Positions 27,064-38,640 of a stretch of 64,000 nt of DNA are shown here, one piece after another. A model generated the notes under the pieces. The model ran no database searches. It was not told where the DNA came from and saw nothing but the letters and a program-made list of their open reading frames with translations. The first letter of the stretch is position 1. The number at the start of each line of letters is the position of its first letter. The stretch spans positions 267,630,057 to 267,694,056 of the forward strand of contig OY282559.1 in NCBI GenBank assembly GCA_958295665.1, written 5' to 3'. The DNA is from Tipula vernalis (Eukaryota > Arthropoda > Insecta > Diptera > Tipulidae). Made by a program: the position numbers and the translations under genes.

Positions 27064-27993
27064 TCAGATGACATTGCATTCTGCACCCGTATCAAGGTTA
27101 ACCGCGACCTTTTTATCGCCAATTTGTAAGTTTTCTATCCATTTATTGTCGGCTGCTAACTTGTTTATTTTAATGACCGATGCATGATAATCATAATTGA
27201 CATCTTCGTCGGACTTATCTTCTTCCGTGGAGTCAGAATCTGTATCTAACTCCCCTACTGCTGCAACTTTCCTTGATTTACTTTTCTTAGTTGGTTTTTT
27301 CTGTCGATTTACCCGACACTTTATTGCAAAGTGACCCTTTATACCACATGTTTTACACTTGGCATTGAATGCTGGGCATTGTTTCCTTCCGTGTTCATTA
27401 TCACACCGACCACAATGAAATGTTTCGTTTTTTACTTTATTTACCGTAACTGATGTATTTACTTCAGAGATCTCCTGTTGTATTTCATGCATTTCTTTTT
27501 CGGCTCTCTCGGCGGTTCTACATATTTTCTTTGCTTCCACCCAAAGTTTTTGACAAGTCTGTTCTGATTTGATTCCAACTACTATTTGATCCATTGTAAA
27601 TTCATCAGATTCCTCAACTTTATATCCGCAACGTTTCACTTGGCATTGTAGTCTTTGAAAAAAATCTTCAAACCCTTCTGATTTTTGTTGTTTGATGCGA
27701 TTAAATTGACAACTTTCATACGTTTTGTTACGTGATGGAGCAAAATGTGCTGTTAATTTATCCAGTAGGTTTTTTGTTTCTTTTTTCTCTTCGTCGGTTA
27801 CACCCAAATTGTTTATTAGGGTTGTGCTGCTTGACCGAGAGACGCTAACAGCTGCTTGAACTTCCTCTGATTTTAAATTCAACTCCGTTGCAATAGAGTA
27901 ATATTGAAATGCCTCTTTCCACTCCGCCCATACTTGATTCATGTCCGCATCCTGATTGACGAATAAATGTTTCGGTGGTTTTATACCTGACAT
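27064..27993 (-). CDS. gypsy gag and protease start
   Basis: 309 residues. The gag body is MSGIKPPKHLFVNQD, EWKEAFQYYSIATEL and FEDFFQRLQCQVKRCGY. A coiled segment EKEMHEIQQEISEVN precedes two CCHC knuckles, CGRCDNEHGRKQC and CKTCGIKGHFAIKC. A basic and acidic linker leads to the protease active site VNLDTGAECNVI, where the frame ends. Protease sequence continues in another frame (27060-26850). The gag looks intact. Confidence 0.9.
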   Translation of the reverse strand: MSGIKPPKHLFVNQDADMNQVWAEWKEAFQYYSIATELNLKSEEVQAAVSVSRSSSTTLINNLGVTDEEKKETKNLLDKLTAHFAPSRNKTYESCQFNRIKQQKSEGFEDFFQRLQCQVKRCGYKVEESDEFTMDQIVVGIKSEQTCQKLWVEAKKICRTAERAEKEMHEIQQEISEVNTSVTVNKVKNETFHCGRCDNEHGRKQCPAFNAKCKTCGIKGHFAIKCRVNRQKKPTKKSKSRKVAAVGELDTDSDSTEEDKSDEDVNYDYHASVIKINKLAADNKWIENLQIGDKKVAVNLDTGAECNVI

Positions 27994-28239
27994 TGTGATT
28001 GCTTTGCAAAGGACTCAAACTGTTTACAATAAATTCCGAAAGCATTCCGTTGACTTCACTAATGTTTTATATTCTCGAACAATCGGCTCTATTTCTTTGT
28101 AGGTTATGTATTATTACTGCGTAATGTCTATACAACAATGGCATCAATTTTTGATATTTTCCATAAAATTGTATTTGATTGTACGTATTTTACGTATTTG
28201 ATTAGTTTTCTTCACTTTCACTTGAAATCTTTTTTATAC

Positions 28240-28256
28240 CCCACATCTGACACCAT
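28240..28256 (-). other. primer-binding site
   Basis: The same 17 bases as in the gypsy at 22284-22300 (TGGTGTCAGATGTGGGG), next to the LTR. Probably primed by tRNA-Leu. Confidence 0.6.
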
Positions 28257-28439
28257 GTGATAACACGATAACCATCTAAATAACAAGAAGAGGTGTGTTC
28301 CGTTTTAATAGTATTTAATGACTGACTTGACATTTGAGGTTAGGTACAATATTATAATATAGTGTTACGATATGTATGGTGTTACCATATGTATATAAAT
28401 ATATGTGCATTGTGCACCTGAATATGTCTTTATATGACA
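28257..28439 (-). repeat. gypsy 5' LTR, 183 bp
   Basis: Matches the 3' LTR at both ends but has about 63 bp more in the middle (around 28323-28395). The outer end is TGTCATATAAAGACATATTC. Confidence 0.92.
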
Positions 28440-30871
28440 AATTAGAACCTCCAAATCGTTCTCTAAGTCAGCGTTGTAAACCATCAAAAAAAGATGAAAT
28501 AGATAAGTGGCTTGAAACAGGACCCATTGGTGAAGAAAGATTACCAACTTCTATTGAAGATTGTAAAGTACCTATACGAAGTCAATAATTAAGCCAGAAC
28601 CAATAATAAGCCCACCACAGCAGAAAATCGATTAGGTAATGATGTTACGAAGTATATTGCAAGACAATCAATAGCCAAGCCAATTCCGTGGAACGACTGC
28701 TGCCTGCCGGTTTTCGGATTTTGAAAATATGACAAAACTTTAGAGAGCATTACGCACAAAATCTAAGGAAGCCATCCAAAGCATGTTCGTGATCCACATT
28801 AATGTCGAGAAAGTTTTGAAAACATTGGAAATGAGTTTTGGTCGTCCGAGAGTTATTGTTGAGATTCTTCTGCAAATTGTCAAACAAGTGAAAAATCCTG
28901 TAGTATCAAAACCAGAATCTATGATTGATTTTTCTAACGCCATAGAAAATCTTGTTACTATATACAATGGAAATGTTGAGTGAAACAGATCACATGAGAA
29001 ACTCGAGACTGTTTTCAAAAGAAGCAGTAGAGTCTAAGTGGACATTTGTCGCCGACAAGAAATTGTGTTTTTCTTCCCTCAAACTAGGCCACAGAATGTA
29101 TAAGTTCCAGTGAAAAACAGAAGTATGTAAAGCCTAACATCATCCATTGCTTCACAGGCGAAGTTCAAACACAGAGGTAGCGACACCAGAAGTCGTCCAA
29201 GTCAATAGTACCAAGGTGAAATCCAAAGTTAATTGAAAGTGGTTCCAGAAAAACTAGAAAGTGGCAGAGAAGAATTCAAAACTTACGCAATGCTGGAAGT
29301 GTGGCGCCGAGACAACTCTAATGGAATTAGCTGTAGCACGGAAGCTAGGACTCAAAGGAACAAACTACCCCTTAAAATTAAATTGGATCATTGATGTCGA
29401 CAACAAAGTATGGGAGTCTGAAAAAGTGTCATTATTCATCGCTAGAAAAGGCAGTAGAAACTACAGAATGAGTAATACGCGTACAGTGAATAAATTTGAC
29501 ATTCCAACCCTCACAGTGAATATGGATAACTTGTATGAAAAATACAAATACAACGGTGATTCAATGGTTACATTCAGAATAAGAATACGAATATTGCCGA
29601 CTGGAGGTGGATTCCAACAGAAGAAAACGTTGAAGATTAAGCTACCCGTGATGTTGATGATTGCAGATTCGGTTATAGTCGATGGGTAAACGGGCCTGAC
29701 TTTCTGCAGAAGACGGCCCAAAGAAAAGGTTATAATTGTTGGCGAAGGCTCGGAGCCAGAGAATAGCTGCTTTTCTGTCCAAGTGATCAAATCGGGACCA
29801 ATGCCATACAAATATGAAAAGAGATTTTTATCCTGGACGAGGATGATTAGAGTGACAGCTTGGATTATGCGTTTTGGAAATAACTGTCACCAGTCGAAAG
29901 ATTTGTAAAAACATGGAGTAGTCAAAATAGATGAGTTGGATGCGGCCAAGATGTTAATTCTGACAAGAATTTAAAGCGTTACAAATGGAAAACGAGTCAG
30001 TCAAACGAGTCGTCTGGTGACCTTGTCACCCTGTCTGAACGAGAATAAAGGAATTATCAGGATGCAGGGCCGTACCCAGAATGCTGATGAATTGAAGTTG
30101 GAGCAGAAATGCCCAATTAATTTGGATTCTACGAATCATAGTGTGCAGTTACTGATTCAACATTAGCATGAAAAAATGAATCACCAAGTTCAAGAAACTG
30201 TCATCGAAATGAGGCAACACTATTAGGTCCTGAACATACGAACAGCAGTGAAAAGAGCTTAGGCAAAATGTGGAGTGTGTCAATTAGCCAGAGCAAATCT
30301 GAAGATTCCAGAGTTGGGACGACTACCAGCTAAGAGGGTAACCAGACAAATCAGACCGTTTGTGTTTACTTGAGTTTACTATTAAACGAAGACTGTCTGT
30401 CAAACGAAGTACTGAAAAGAGATACGGAGTTGTCTTTACGTGTCTAACGACCAGAGCCGTCCAGAATTTACAATAAATTGTCATACCTTGACATATGGTC
30501 CCGTTGATCCTAGGGACTCACCCCGAATCAATTTCTGCTTGGAAATTCTGAAGGAGTAGTACGACGGATCATTTTTGGGCTCGTTGGGTGAAGGTGTACT
30601 TGCCAACATTGACTGTGGAGACTTAGTACTGATTGAGGATGGGAACTTGCCGAGGGACCTTTGGCCTAGAGGAAGAATCATGAATATGTTTCCCGGAAAG
30701 GAGAGAATCGTCAGAGTATTTGATATGAAGACACAGTTCGGAATGTTATGCCGACCAGTTGCTAAGAGGTGTAAATTAGTTGTAGATTTGGAGGAATCGC
30801 CCAAACCGGAAGGAGAAGTGGAAATCGAGCCTCATCATATCGCTCAGATTTTACTAACAAAAAGACTTTAG
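28440..30871 (+). pseudogene. BEL/Pao polyprotein remnant, 3' part
   Basis: Continues the gag broken at 24169. Successive broken frames show KKDEIDKWLETGPIGEERLP; then near 28700-28980 gag with a TTAACRFS-like block and NVEKVLKTLEMSFGRPRVIV. At 29040-29170 is a damaged zinc knuckle (LGHRMYKF, HHPLLH). At 29260-29690 is a DUF1758-type protease (GAETTLMELAVARKLGLKG) whose active-site Asp region is frameshifted. At 29990-30350 is the integrase N-terminus (CGVCQLARANLKIPELGRLP). At 30575-30871 is the BEL C-terminus (GDLVLIEDGNLPRDLWPRGR and CRPVAKRCKLVV). Much of RT, RNase H and the integrase core is missing. Confidence 0.85.
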
Positions 30872-31750
30872 AAAAATACTAGTGTAAGCTTCAACTTATT
30901 TAGATTTTCATGGTTTGCGGTTCGAGCTGAGACTCTTAGGTGTTTCTTGATATAAAGCATTGTCGTTAGACAAAATCTTTTCGTAGATTTCATTGTCGTA
31001 ATAATTTCATGGGCGTTACAAATAAGAAAAAAATATTACTAGGTTATAACCTAACCTGATAAATCTATATCTCTTACCTATGAGTTACTTTTGTTAATCG
31101 CTCCCTTTTATTTTTTTCAGACATCTTTTACTTAGTCTATACTTGAAATTATTCAAAAAAATGTTAGTGAACAAGAGGTGTGGTAACATCGCTTTTTTAT
31201 TATTATTTAAAACTTTTTAAAATTCTTAAAATTTTATTATTGTTTATAAAACTTCGAATGACATTTATATTTAGTTGGATATGAGGCACAGATGAAGACC
31301 TTTGTTCTAGCGACATATATTGATTGATATATTGTTTGATCTAATCTATTGAATTTTCGAAATCATTTAAACATTTTGAAAATCAGTTAGAACAAAATAT
31401 ATTTCAAATTGCAAATAAATCAAAATAAAATGATAAATGAGGCTATGATTTTGTGCTGGTGTGCTTTTTAGAATTTTTTTCGTCATCGTGTATTATTTTA
31501 CGAGTAATTATTTTTAATACATTTCAATTAAATATTACTTTGAAACTAACCAGGTTATTTGCTCACTCAGCAACAAATATGTATGTATAATCTATTAAAT
31601 TATTCCTCTTTAACGTCAAAGTTATGTTGCTTATGACCACCTATTTCGTATATCTCACTCAGGTAAGAAATTTTTTAAGAGAATGTCACAACTAAAAGAA
31701 CGAACAAATTCTTAAAATAGTCTTATATGTATGTAAGAGAATTACGGAAT
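30872..31750. other. AT-rich spacer
   Basis: No gene or clear repeat. It may include the 3' end of the BEL element, but no LTR pair could be matched. Confidence 0.5.
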
Positions 31751-31970
31751 AGGGCCGAAAGGCCGAATATCGTAAGGCCGATTGTTGACAGGCCGAATGC
31801 CGAAAGGCCGATTGTCGAAAGACCGAATGTGTCGAAAGGCCGAAAGGGTCGAAAGGCCGACCATCGAAAAGCAAAATTTCGAAAGGCCGAATGTGTCGAA
31901 AGGCCGAATGTGTCGAAAGGCCGAATGTCGAAAAGCCGATTGTGTCGAAAGGCTGAATGTCGAAAGGCAT
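31751..31970 (+). repeat. minisatellite array, left arm
   Basis: 15-17 bp units around the core AAAGGCCGAATG, with scattered changes. All six frames read as arginine/proline/serine repeats without family resemblance, so it is treated as non-coding. Confidence 0.85.
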
Positions 31971-31996
31971 TTCATCTTTTATGAATGAAAATTTTC

Positions 31997-32061
31997 AAAA
32001 TTTATATTTTTATGAAAACCAAAATTTATATTTTTATGAAAACCAAAATTTATATTTTTAT
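31997..32061 (+). repeat. 24-bp tandem repeat, 2.7 copies
   Basis: Unit AAAATTTATATTTTTATG followed by AAAACC, copies at 31997, 32021 and 32045 (partial), between the two minisatellite arms. Confidence 0.9.
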
Positions 32062-32236
32062 CAAAATTTTTGTATAAAAATGTTTAATAGTAAATCGCCT
32101 TAGATATTAAAATCTTCTTACGTTTTTTTTGTCATATAATTAAAAATTAATTAATTATTTAAATTTGATCACATTAATATGCTAATGGTTTTAAATATTG
32201 ATTTCAATCAATTAAGTGAAGCAAAATTTAATGAAA

Positions 32237-32502
32237 ATTCGGCCTTCCGACCCAATCGGTCTTTCCACACGTTCGGCCATTCGACCCATTCGGCCTTTCG
32301 ACATTCGTCCTTTCGACCCATTCGGCCTTCGAACACTTTCGGCCTTTCGACCCAATCGGCCATTAGACATTCGGCCTTTCGACACATTCGGTCATACTAC
32401 TTTCGGTCTTTCGACATTCGGACTTCCGCCCATTCGGCCCTTCGGCGTTCGGCCTTTCGACATTCGGCCTTTCGACATTCGGCCTTCCGACATTCGACCT
32501 TT
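32237..32502 (-). repeat. minisatellite array, right arm
   Basis: Inverse of the left arm, units of 14-17 bp with core CATTCGGCCTTTCGA. Several units have ACCCATTCGG variants that are rare in the left arm. Confidence 0.85.
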
Positions 32503-33248
32503 CAAAATCGAATCAAACAAACAAATAAAGAATTATGTTTATCGACCAACTTGGTAAGTCGTTCAAGCGGCAAATTTTTTATTATTTCTTTCGAAATCTT
32601 TGTAGATTATTAAAATACAAACAATTCTAATATTATTATTAACTTAAAATCAATCATATGGCTACGGATCTTTATGTGTTTATGCCTGGTGCTAGAAGAC
32701 CGCCATCTAAACCTAGAATCAATCAACAAATTGTTATTAACCTAAAACCAATCAATAATAGTCCGCCCGTTTTGAAAGTATTAGAAACTTGAAATGACTC
32801 GCGGTAAAAGACAAGTAAATTTAAATTAGACTCAATAAAAACAAATAACGGCTATCTCAATCAAATTGTCTCAACTGAGCTATCGACATCGTTATACTCT
32901 TGAGTAAATACCAATTGAGGTTTACAATCACTGTGTTCCATTGGAAACAATTTGCTACTGCCAAGTACTTGTGAGTAGATGTTCAATGGAACGCAAATTT
33001 TTGTGACAGTAGTAAAACATAACCTCAATTTAAATAAAACTGCTAGATTTTAATAAAAAAATACGTTGATCTACAATATAAATAATAATAAGTAATAAAA
33101 CATTAAACAAGAAAATAATTAAAATATTTTTACGATTTAACAATTGCGCGTCGTATCACAAACATAAACAAACATTTTTTGTTTTTAACACTAATCGAAC
33201 CGAATAGTAGAAATTTTCAAAATCGAACACCGGTGGAAAAAAAGGATT
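32503..33248. other. AT-rich spacer with a weak inverted repeat
   Basis: No gene. CAATTGAGGTTTAC...GTTCCATTGG near 32920-32955 recurs inverted and imperfectly near 32975-33033. It may be a decayed MITE. Confidence 0.4.
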
Positions 33249-33740
33249 GTGTCATATTTTATGGAAACAAGGCAACTTGTTTTGTTAAAACATAATGGGC
33301 CCCTTACACGGCCAATATTATTGCCGCAGTATATTGTGAACAGTTGTTTTCAATTATTTCGTTTATTGAAAAAATATTTATCACTAAAAAAAAAATCAGT
33401 TAATAATTCGCAAATCAGAAAATCTCATTTGAACATTTGTAGTGTTTGCGTTATCCATGCTGAGAAAAAACATAAAAAGCAAAGAAGAAGGACAAAAAAC
33501 TGCGTCAAAAGACACATTTTACATGGGCATAATTATTTACTGAGCGAATTAAGATCCGAGCCATGTGACTACCACAATTTTTTGCATATGGATGAAGGAT
33601 GTTTCAATAATCTTGGTAATATGGTTTCACCATTAATAAAAAAACAAAAAACAGTAATGAGAGATCCCATCTTTCCCCATGAGAGATAAGCAATAACCAT
33701 GCGTTATCTGGCAACGGGGACAACATTTGAACATTGTAAT
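33249..33740 (+). pseudogene. PIF/Harbinger transposase N-terminal fragment
   Basis: HARBI1-like sequence: LLSELRSEPCDYHNFLHMDE, NMVSPLIKKQKTVMRDPI and, after a stop at 33687-33689, AITMRYLATGTTF. These match the N-terminal helical region of Harbinger transposases; the DDE catalytic part is absent. The ORF start at 33249 is probably not native, because the string GGGCCCCTTACACGGCC at 33298 looks like a Harbinger terminal repeat. Confidence 0.8.
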
Positions 33741-33839
33741 TGTAACCTACATTGGCCCCTAGATAACAAAATTTCGCTTTTGGACATTCTCTTGATTAAT
33801 GTGACTGGTACGGTATAAATTCTTTGGCTGGTAAATGCT

Positions 33840-34260
33840 ACATGGGCTGAAAAGTTTCCTGACACTTTGATGCCGCTGTAATGTCATTATTAAATTTCGA
33901 AAACAGAATCTTTTACTAGGCGCCATTTTCATTTTCAAGCTTAAATGTCAATTACTTTGCATTCCACAAGCAAAATAATTGACATATTCTGTATTTTGTA
34001 AAGAATGGATAAATTTCAAATTCGTATACTGCAATTCATTATCTTTATTAGAAAGGCTTATCAGCAATCGATATCAAAAACGATATGGATCTAACTTTAG
34101 GCAAGATTTTTGAAATCGTAAACATTTCAAAAGAGCGTATAAAAAATGTCTTGCTTGGGCATTTGCATATGAAAAAGGTTAAAGCGAGATAGGTAACCCA
34201 TTCGCTCAAAAGTGGTGAAGACTCGGTTTCGAAACACGACTCGACAATTGTTTTGAAATT
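33840..34260 (+). pseudogene. mariner-type transposase, 5' fragment
   Basis: Opens with GGCTGAAAAGTTTCCTGACA, reminiscent of mariner terminal sequence. It is followed by a broken transposase start (MDKFQIRILQF) and the helix-turn-helix region read as LGKIFEIVNISKERIKNVLL then GHLHMKKVKARW. The catalytic domain is missing and frames change repeatedly. Confidence 0.65.
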
Positions 34261-35944
34261 AACTGATTCTCAATTATGTTTATACAATTTTAAGTTCGCT
34301 TATAGTATCCAAAACAGCAAAAAGGTTTGATTAAAACAAACAATTTGGTGATTTGGTCACTGTTCTTTTGTAACCCCTTAGTTAGGTTTTACTAAACCTC
34401 TATGACTTCTGGCAAGGGGTCAAAAAATGTGTTGATAAAATCACCTAGAATCTTAGTTCACACGGTTTTAGGACCAGCCCACTAACTTGTTTTGGTGTTA
34501 CTAGGTTGCAAATATCTTTCTCTTTTACCTAAACTCTCGCAATTTTGAATCCAAACTCTGCCCTGATCGAGGCAACGGATTATATTCAAGATTTTTGCAT
34601 AATTTCGATTTTTCTTGTGTAAGGAAGCATTGTGACGCTGAAGAGAAAATTGAGGGCAATAATTTATCATTAACAGGAAATGCTAGCTCATTCAATAAAC
34701 TGAAATAGAACATTGACCACGAATAGCTTCATTTATAAAGTCGCATAACCTTCGATTTCCTCCGCAAGGGATCTACCCTACTTGATACTCTCTGTTAATG
34801 TAATAATCAAAATATTTTCCATATTATTAAAATGACATAACACAGTTCTTCAGAGTTCAATAGTCTTATGAATATGATACCATTCATATTTTGTTTCGTG
34901 GCGGTAAACCGTGTTCCGTTTTGGTATATGCTCTATAATTTACAAAATGTACATAAACATGAACGTATTTAGTTTCTTCGCCCAGCGCAGACCGTCGATT
35001 TAAACTTGCGAGTTGCGATGCTTTAACAGAAGGCAGAAGATATTTATGATCTAGCAGTGCCAAAAATGTTTAGTGGGGTGATAATAAAACCGTGCGGGGT
35101 AAAGTACTACGTGATTTTATCAACAAGTTTTTTAACCATTTGCAAGATATCAGCTGCGCATTTCTTGACGCATAGTGATCCGGATCAGATCAAAATGTAC
35201 ATGTGAAGCAACAACAACATTTGATCCAACATTCGTTTTGGATCACAAATGGTGATCTAAAAATAGTTGAACAATATTTTGTAAAGCGACAAAGAATATA
35301 AAATACAGTACGAGTATGAAGAGGCAGATTCAAAACGAAACGAGACTAAAAGCTTGTTTTACGCATTTTTTTGCCGTTTCATGAGACATGATCTGATCTG
35401 GCCATGAGCTTATGAAACATGTGTAAGTGATTAAATCAGTGTTTAATTAGCCAAACATATTTTTAATAAGAAAGTCTTAAGTGTACAAATGCTTGAATTT
35501 TGATCATTATTTATTTCACCTTGTATACGTAAAACCTTTTTTCTATAAATAGTTTCTTGTGTCCTGTATAGGTAGCGTTGCAATTCCATTGGATCTGGTA
35601 AACAACATTTGATTGTTTCTTTAAAGCTTTAATCTCTTAATTTTAGAAAACAAGTTGTTGTTTATACTTGTGGCTGCTCGTTTATAATTTTTGAAAAGAT
35701 TTTTTAGTTTTTCGTAGAGATTTTTAACATAAGGAATAGCCAAATAATCAGGGGTGTCATTTGCTGTTCGAGGAACAGAATTTGGTACCCCATTTTTTTA
35801 TTTACAAATTATGTTTTTAGTCGTACTAATTTTTCAGGATAATGGTTGCGAAACGTATAACTATCTTTTAACATTTAATAATTTTTATTGTTGAATTAAT
35901 TATCGGAAAGTTTAAAATTTTTTGGGTCAAAAATTTAATAGTGT
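34261..35944. other. unassigned spacer
   Basis: No coding family recognised on either strand. The ORFs at 34482-34713 are short overlapping frames of the same strand and look accidental. Confidence 0.5.
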
Positions 35945-36330
35945 TGATTTGAAAAATTGCCTGTATTGATAATAAAACGCAACTTTTTGGCAATATTTCT
36001 ATTTAATCTTCAATATAATCCCCTTGTACTCAATACACTTCATCCAACGATTTTCCAACATTAGTGTCTTGTAAAGCAATTTTTCAAACAATTTAAAATA
36101 TGCGTTTGTTTCTTCATCATTCAGTGCAAATCTATTTCCCTGCCATCTTTTCCCTGCGTGTCCAATCTGGAGAATACAGTGGATGGGAAAGCAATTCGAA
36201 TTGTAATTGATGTCAGTTGACCATCACTGTTGTTGTCTTATAGATGCGCGCTATAACACTCACCATTGATTGATTTTTCCATTGGTAGATAATCGAAGAG
36301 CAGTATTCCATGTGTGTCCCAAAAAATAGT
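35945..36330 (-). pseudogene. mariner-type transposase, C-terminal fragment
   Basis: Minus-strand frames read FWDTHGILLFDYLPMEKSIN (the block around the second catalytic Asp), then YSPDW (third Asp region), and finally KSLDEVYxVQGDYIED, the usual mariner C-terminus. Several stops are present. It faces the N-terminal fragment at 33840 from the opposite strand. Confidence 0.7.
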
Positions 36331-37929
36331 GATCATATCCTTTCCAGCTGATTGTTGTCATTTTGTAGTTCATGTTTAATCAATCTTTATTAATCAATGC
36401 AAAATCCCTCCTTATTAAGCCTTAAGTCTTTAACATCTCCAAAAGTTGCTGCGAGGTGAATAGGACATACTGGTGATATAGAGTAACAGATATAATATGA
36501 TGTGATTGGTAGAATTGTGTTGGGGATGTAGACGAATATCAGCAGTATTCAAAGTTACGTTCAAACATCGTTGATTATCTCAGCTACACGCAAACGTTCC
36601 CGAAGTAGATAAATACACTATCAGCTTCGATATCACGAGCTTATAGAGCATTTAAGTTGCTGCCCTGATAAATTGTCACCTGTCCAACCACAGAATCTTC
36701 GAAGCTCTCTCTAAAATCTCTTGTGTTTCGCAGGGGTAGTCTTGGGTTTGTTTTATTCGTATTGGGATTCCAATCTCTACTGTTGTATGTAGTCTGCACT
36801 TTTGCCTTCTTTTAACATCTTATTTTCGAGGAATTTTGTATTTGCACGTTTACTTTTTGAAAATTAAGGGTGCCACTCCCTTTTCGCATTGTCGTCGCAC
36901 TCCATCGGTTTACTCCACAAACATCGACATCGGTTGACGTGTCACAGAGTTATGCACCGAAAACTTCTGCAAAAATGCTATTTTCGATGTGTTCTTACAC
37001 CGGTTTCGAGTGAATATTGTTTATATAATAATTGAATCAATTGCCTACTCCTTTTTTATCAGATGACACAAAAAATGTTTTAATCTCCGTATGGAAATTA
37101 ATGCAACAGCACCCTCATTTGTTTAAAAAGTTGTTCACTTTTCACAAGCAAAAGTTAATTTTCCTCGTCGTCAATTTTGACGTATAAAGTACGTCTATAG
37201 TTTGAAATATTGGTAATAATTTCAAGGTAATACAAATATATAGTGAGACGAGAAACCCGTCACCGATTTTTAGTTGCCTCGGGCGCTCTAAAAATTAAAT
37301 ACAGCTTCGAATCGAGCTGATTGTTTTTTTGAACCGTCGATGCCAAACATTGGACAATTGCCATCGATATAAATCTCAGCTGATACTTCATCGAACAAGA
37401 TCTACTGCAATGGTCGCCGGACCAAACTATAAATGTTTTTTGCAACAAACACGTATCAACAACAAATCGCTAAACAGAAGTACCTCCCTCGCCAGCTATA
37501 ATCGAAACATAGAAGATATTATCTTCTTCATCAGAAGAAAATTATCATTGTCCGCCAATAAACCTCCTAACTATACTTCTTAACAGATGCTTTTGTTACG
37601 CTACTAAGCTCAAAAGGGGTATCTACATTTTTTCGGAGGCGCTTATTCTGTCTTATGCTAGGCCTGTTTAGCCATATTTACATTGCAAATATCACTTACA
37701 ACCAAAAATGCTTAGTGTGATACACTTACTTCTTTATTGCTATAAACCTAAAAGTTTGAATTACTAAAAACTTTTAAAAATCCAGATACACCCTTTGCGC
37801 TTAGTAGCGCTGAAGTATTTCTACAATTATTAACAGTTGGTCAGATAAGATTAGATGATGGTTTTCCTCTTTTAAAAAAACTCTTTATAATGAAACCCTT
37901 AATAATGTTCTACAAAAATTTTTGGATAT
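36331..37929. other. unassigned spacer
   Basis: I see no gene. Short ORFs at 37260-37583 overlap on both strands and match nothing I recognise. Confidence 0.5.
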
Positions 37930-38640
37930 AAAAACGTGGAATCGAAGCTGAAGACCAATGACAATTATTACTACTTTCGACAACATTGAGGGTCAAAGCC
38001 CGAGAGCTCAATTACTAGACTGCGGGTGATATTTTATTTCTCTGCAAGGACTTTTCCGAGCCCAGGAGATCACACACTATCAATGTATTCTATATGGCAA
38101 ATTCAAAGTCCCCTTCGGATTAAACAACGCACATGCTGTTTGTCAGCGTTTTCTCAACAGCATATTCAGTGAGTTGTATCGGCAAAAGATTCTTTGCATC
38201 TACTTGAACAATTTAATCGTACCGTCGAACCCAGTTGAAGAGAATGTTGCTCGGTTGTTAAATGTGCTTCAAATGTGATAAATTGGAAAAATGTCAGCTT
38301 TTGAACACAAAGGCCTTAGTAAAGCTCCCAATGAATAAAAGCACAAAACAATACAAAGTTTTGTGAGTCTAACAGTAAAGCTCCCAATGAATAAAAGCAC
38401 AAAACAATACAAAGTTTTGTGAGTCTAACAAAGTTGCAGCAATTGTTCGCGTGCTTAGTAAATTTCAAGAATATTTCCTTGGCCTAAAATATCGGATAGT
38501 TGCTGTTTGTGCAGAGCTTATAGCCACGTATCAGGAGTTCGAATTTGTGCTGAGTATTTATGCTCAGTTGAGATGGTGGTCAAGGAAAAGGTAATACCAA
38601 AGTTCAAATGGTTCAGAGAGATGACCAAGTGTTGCCGTCG
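37930..38640 (+). pseudogene. gypsy RT and RNase H relic, YLDD changed to YLNN
   Basis: RT block YGKFKVPFGLNNAHAVCQRF (about 38093-38152) leads to LCIYLNNLIVPS, where both catalytic Asp codons at 38201-38212 read Asn. After a 112-bp tandem duplication the RNase H part follows (LSKFQEYFLGLKYRIVAVCA, about 38455). It lacks all other domains. Confidence 0.8.
38318..38429 (+). repeat. perfect 56-bp tandem duplication
   Basis: 38318-38373 and 38374-38429 are identical and start AGTAAAGCTCCCAATGAATA. It lies inside the gypsy relic between RT and RNase H. Confidence 0.97.

Larger units (their letters stand above)
24170..28439 (-). mobile_element. LTR-bounded gypsy nested in a BEL/Pao relic
   Basis: Minus-strand element: 5' LTR 28257-28439, PBS 28240-28256, gag-pro 27993-27064, truncated RT, RNase H, integrase, purine tract at 24290-24305, 3' LTR 24170-24289. 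LTR ends are TGTCAT...TCACA. Target duplication AATT at 24166-24169 and 28440-28443. BEL gag sequence lies on both sides, so this insertion is younger than the BEL. Confidence 0.93.
31751..32502. mobile_element. Foldback-like element: inverted minisatellite arrays
   Basis: The left array (31751-31970) repeats AAAGGCCGAATGTGTCG or the shorter AAAGGCCGAATGTCG about 14 times. The right array (32237-32502) repeats the complement (CATTCGGCCTTTCGACA type) about 16 times. The arms face each other across a 266-bp AT-rich middle, so the region can fold into one long stem. Long inverted ends made of short tandem units are the mark of Foldback (FB/Galileo-type) elements in flies. No transposase or target duplication is seen. 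Confidence 0.6.

Noticed and set aside
30575..30871. Considered as a host gene because it is open for 98 codons
   Set aside because: The blocks are those of the BEL/Pao polyprotein C-terminus and BEL fragments precede it.
31751..32502. Regularly spaced repeats considered as a CRISPR array
   Set aside because: Eukaryotic context, units of 15-17 bp without unique spacers, and arrays in opposite orientations.
31692..32613. Several overlapping ORFs rich in Arg/Pro or Phe/Ser/His repeats
   Set aside because: They are translations of the minisatellite arrays in all frames; no frame is favoured.
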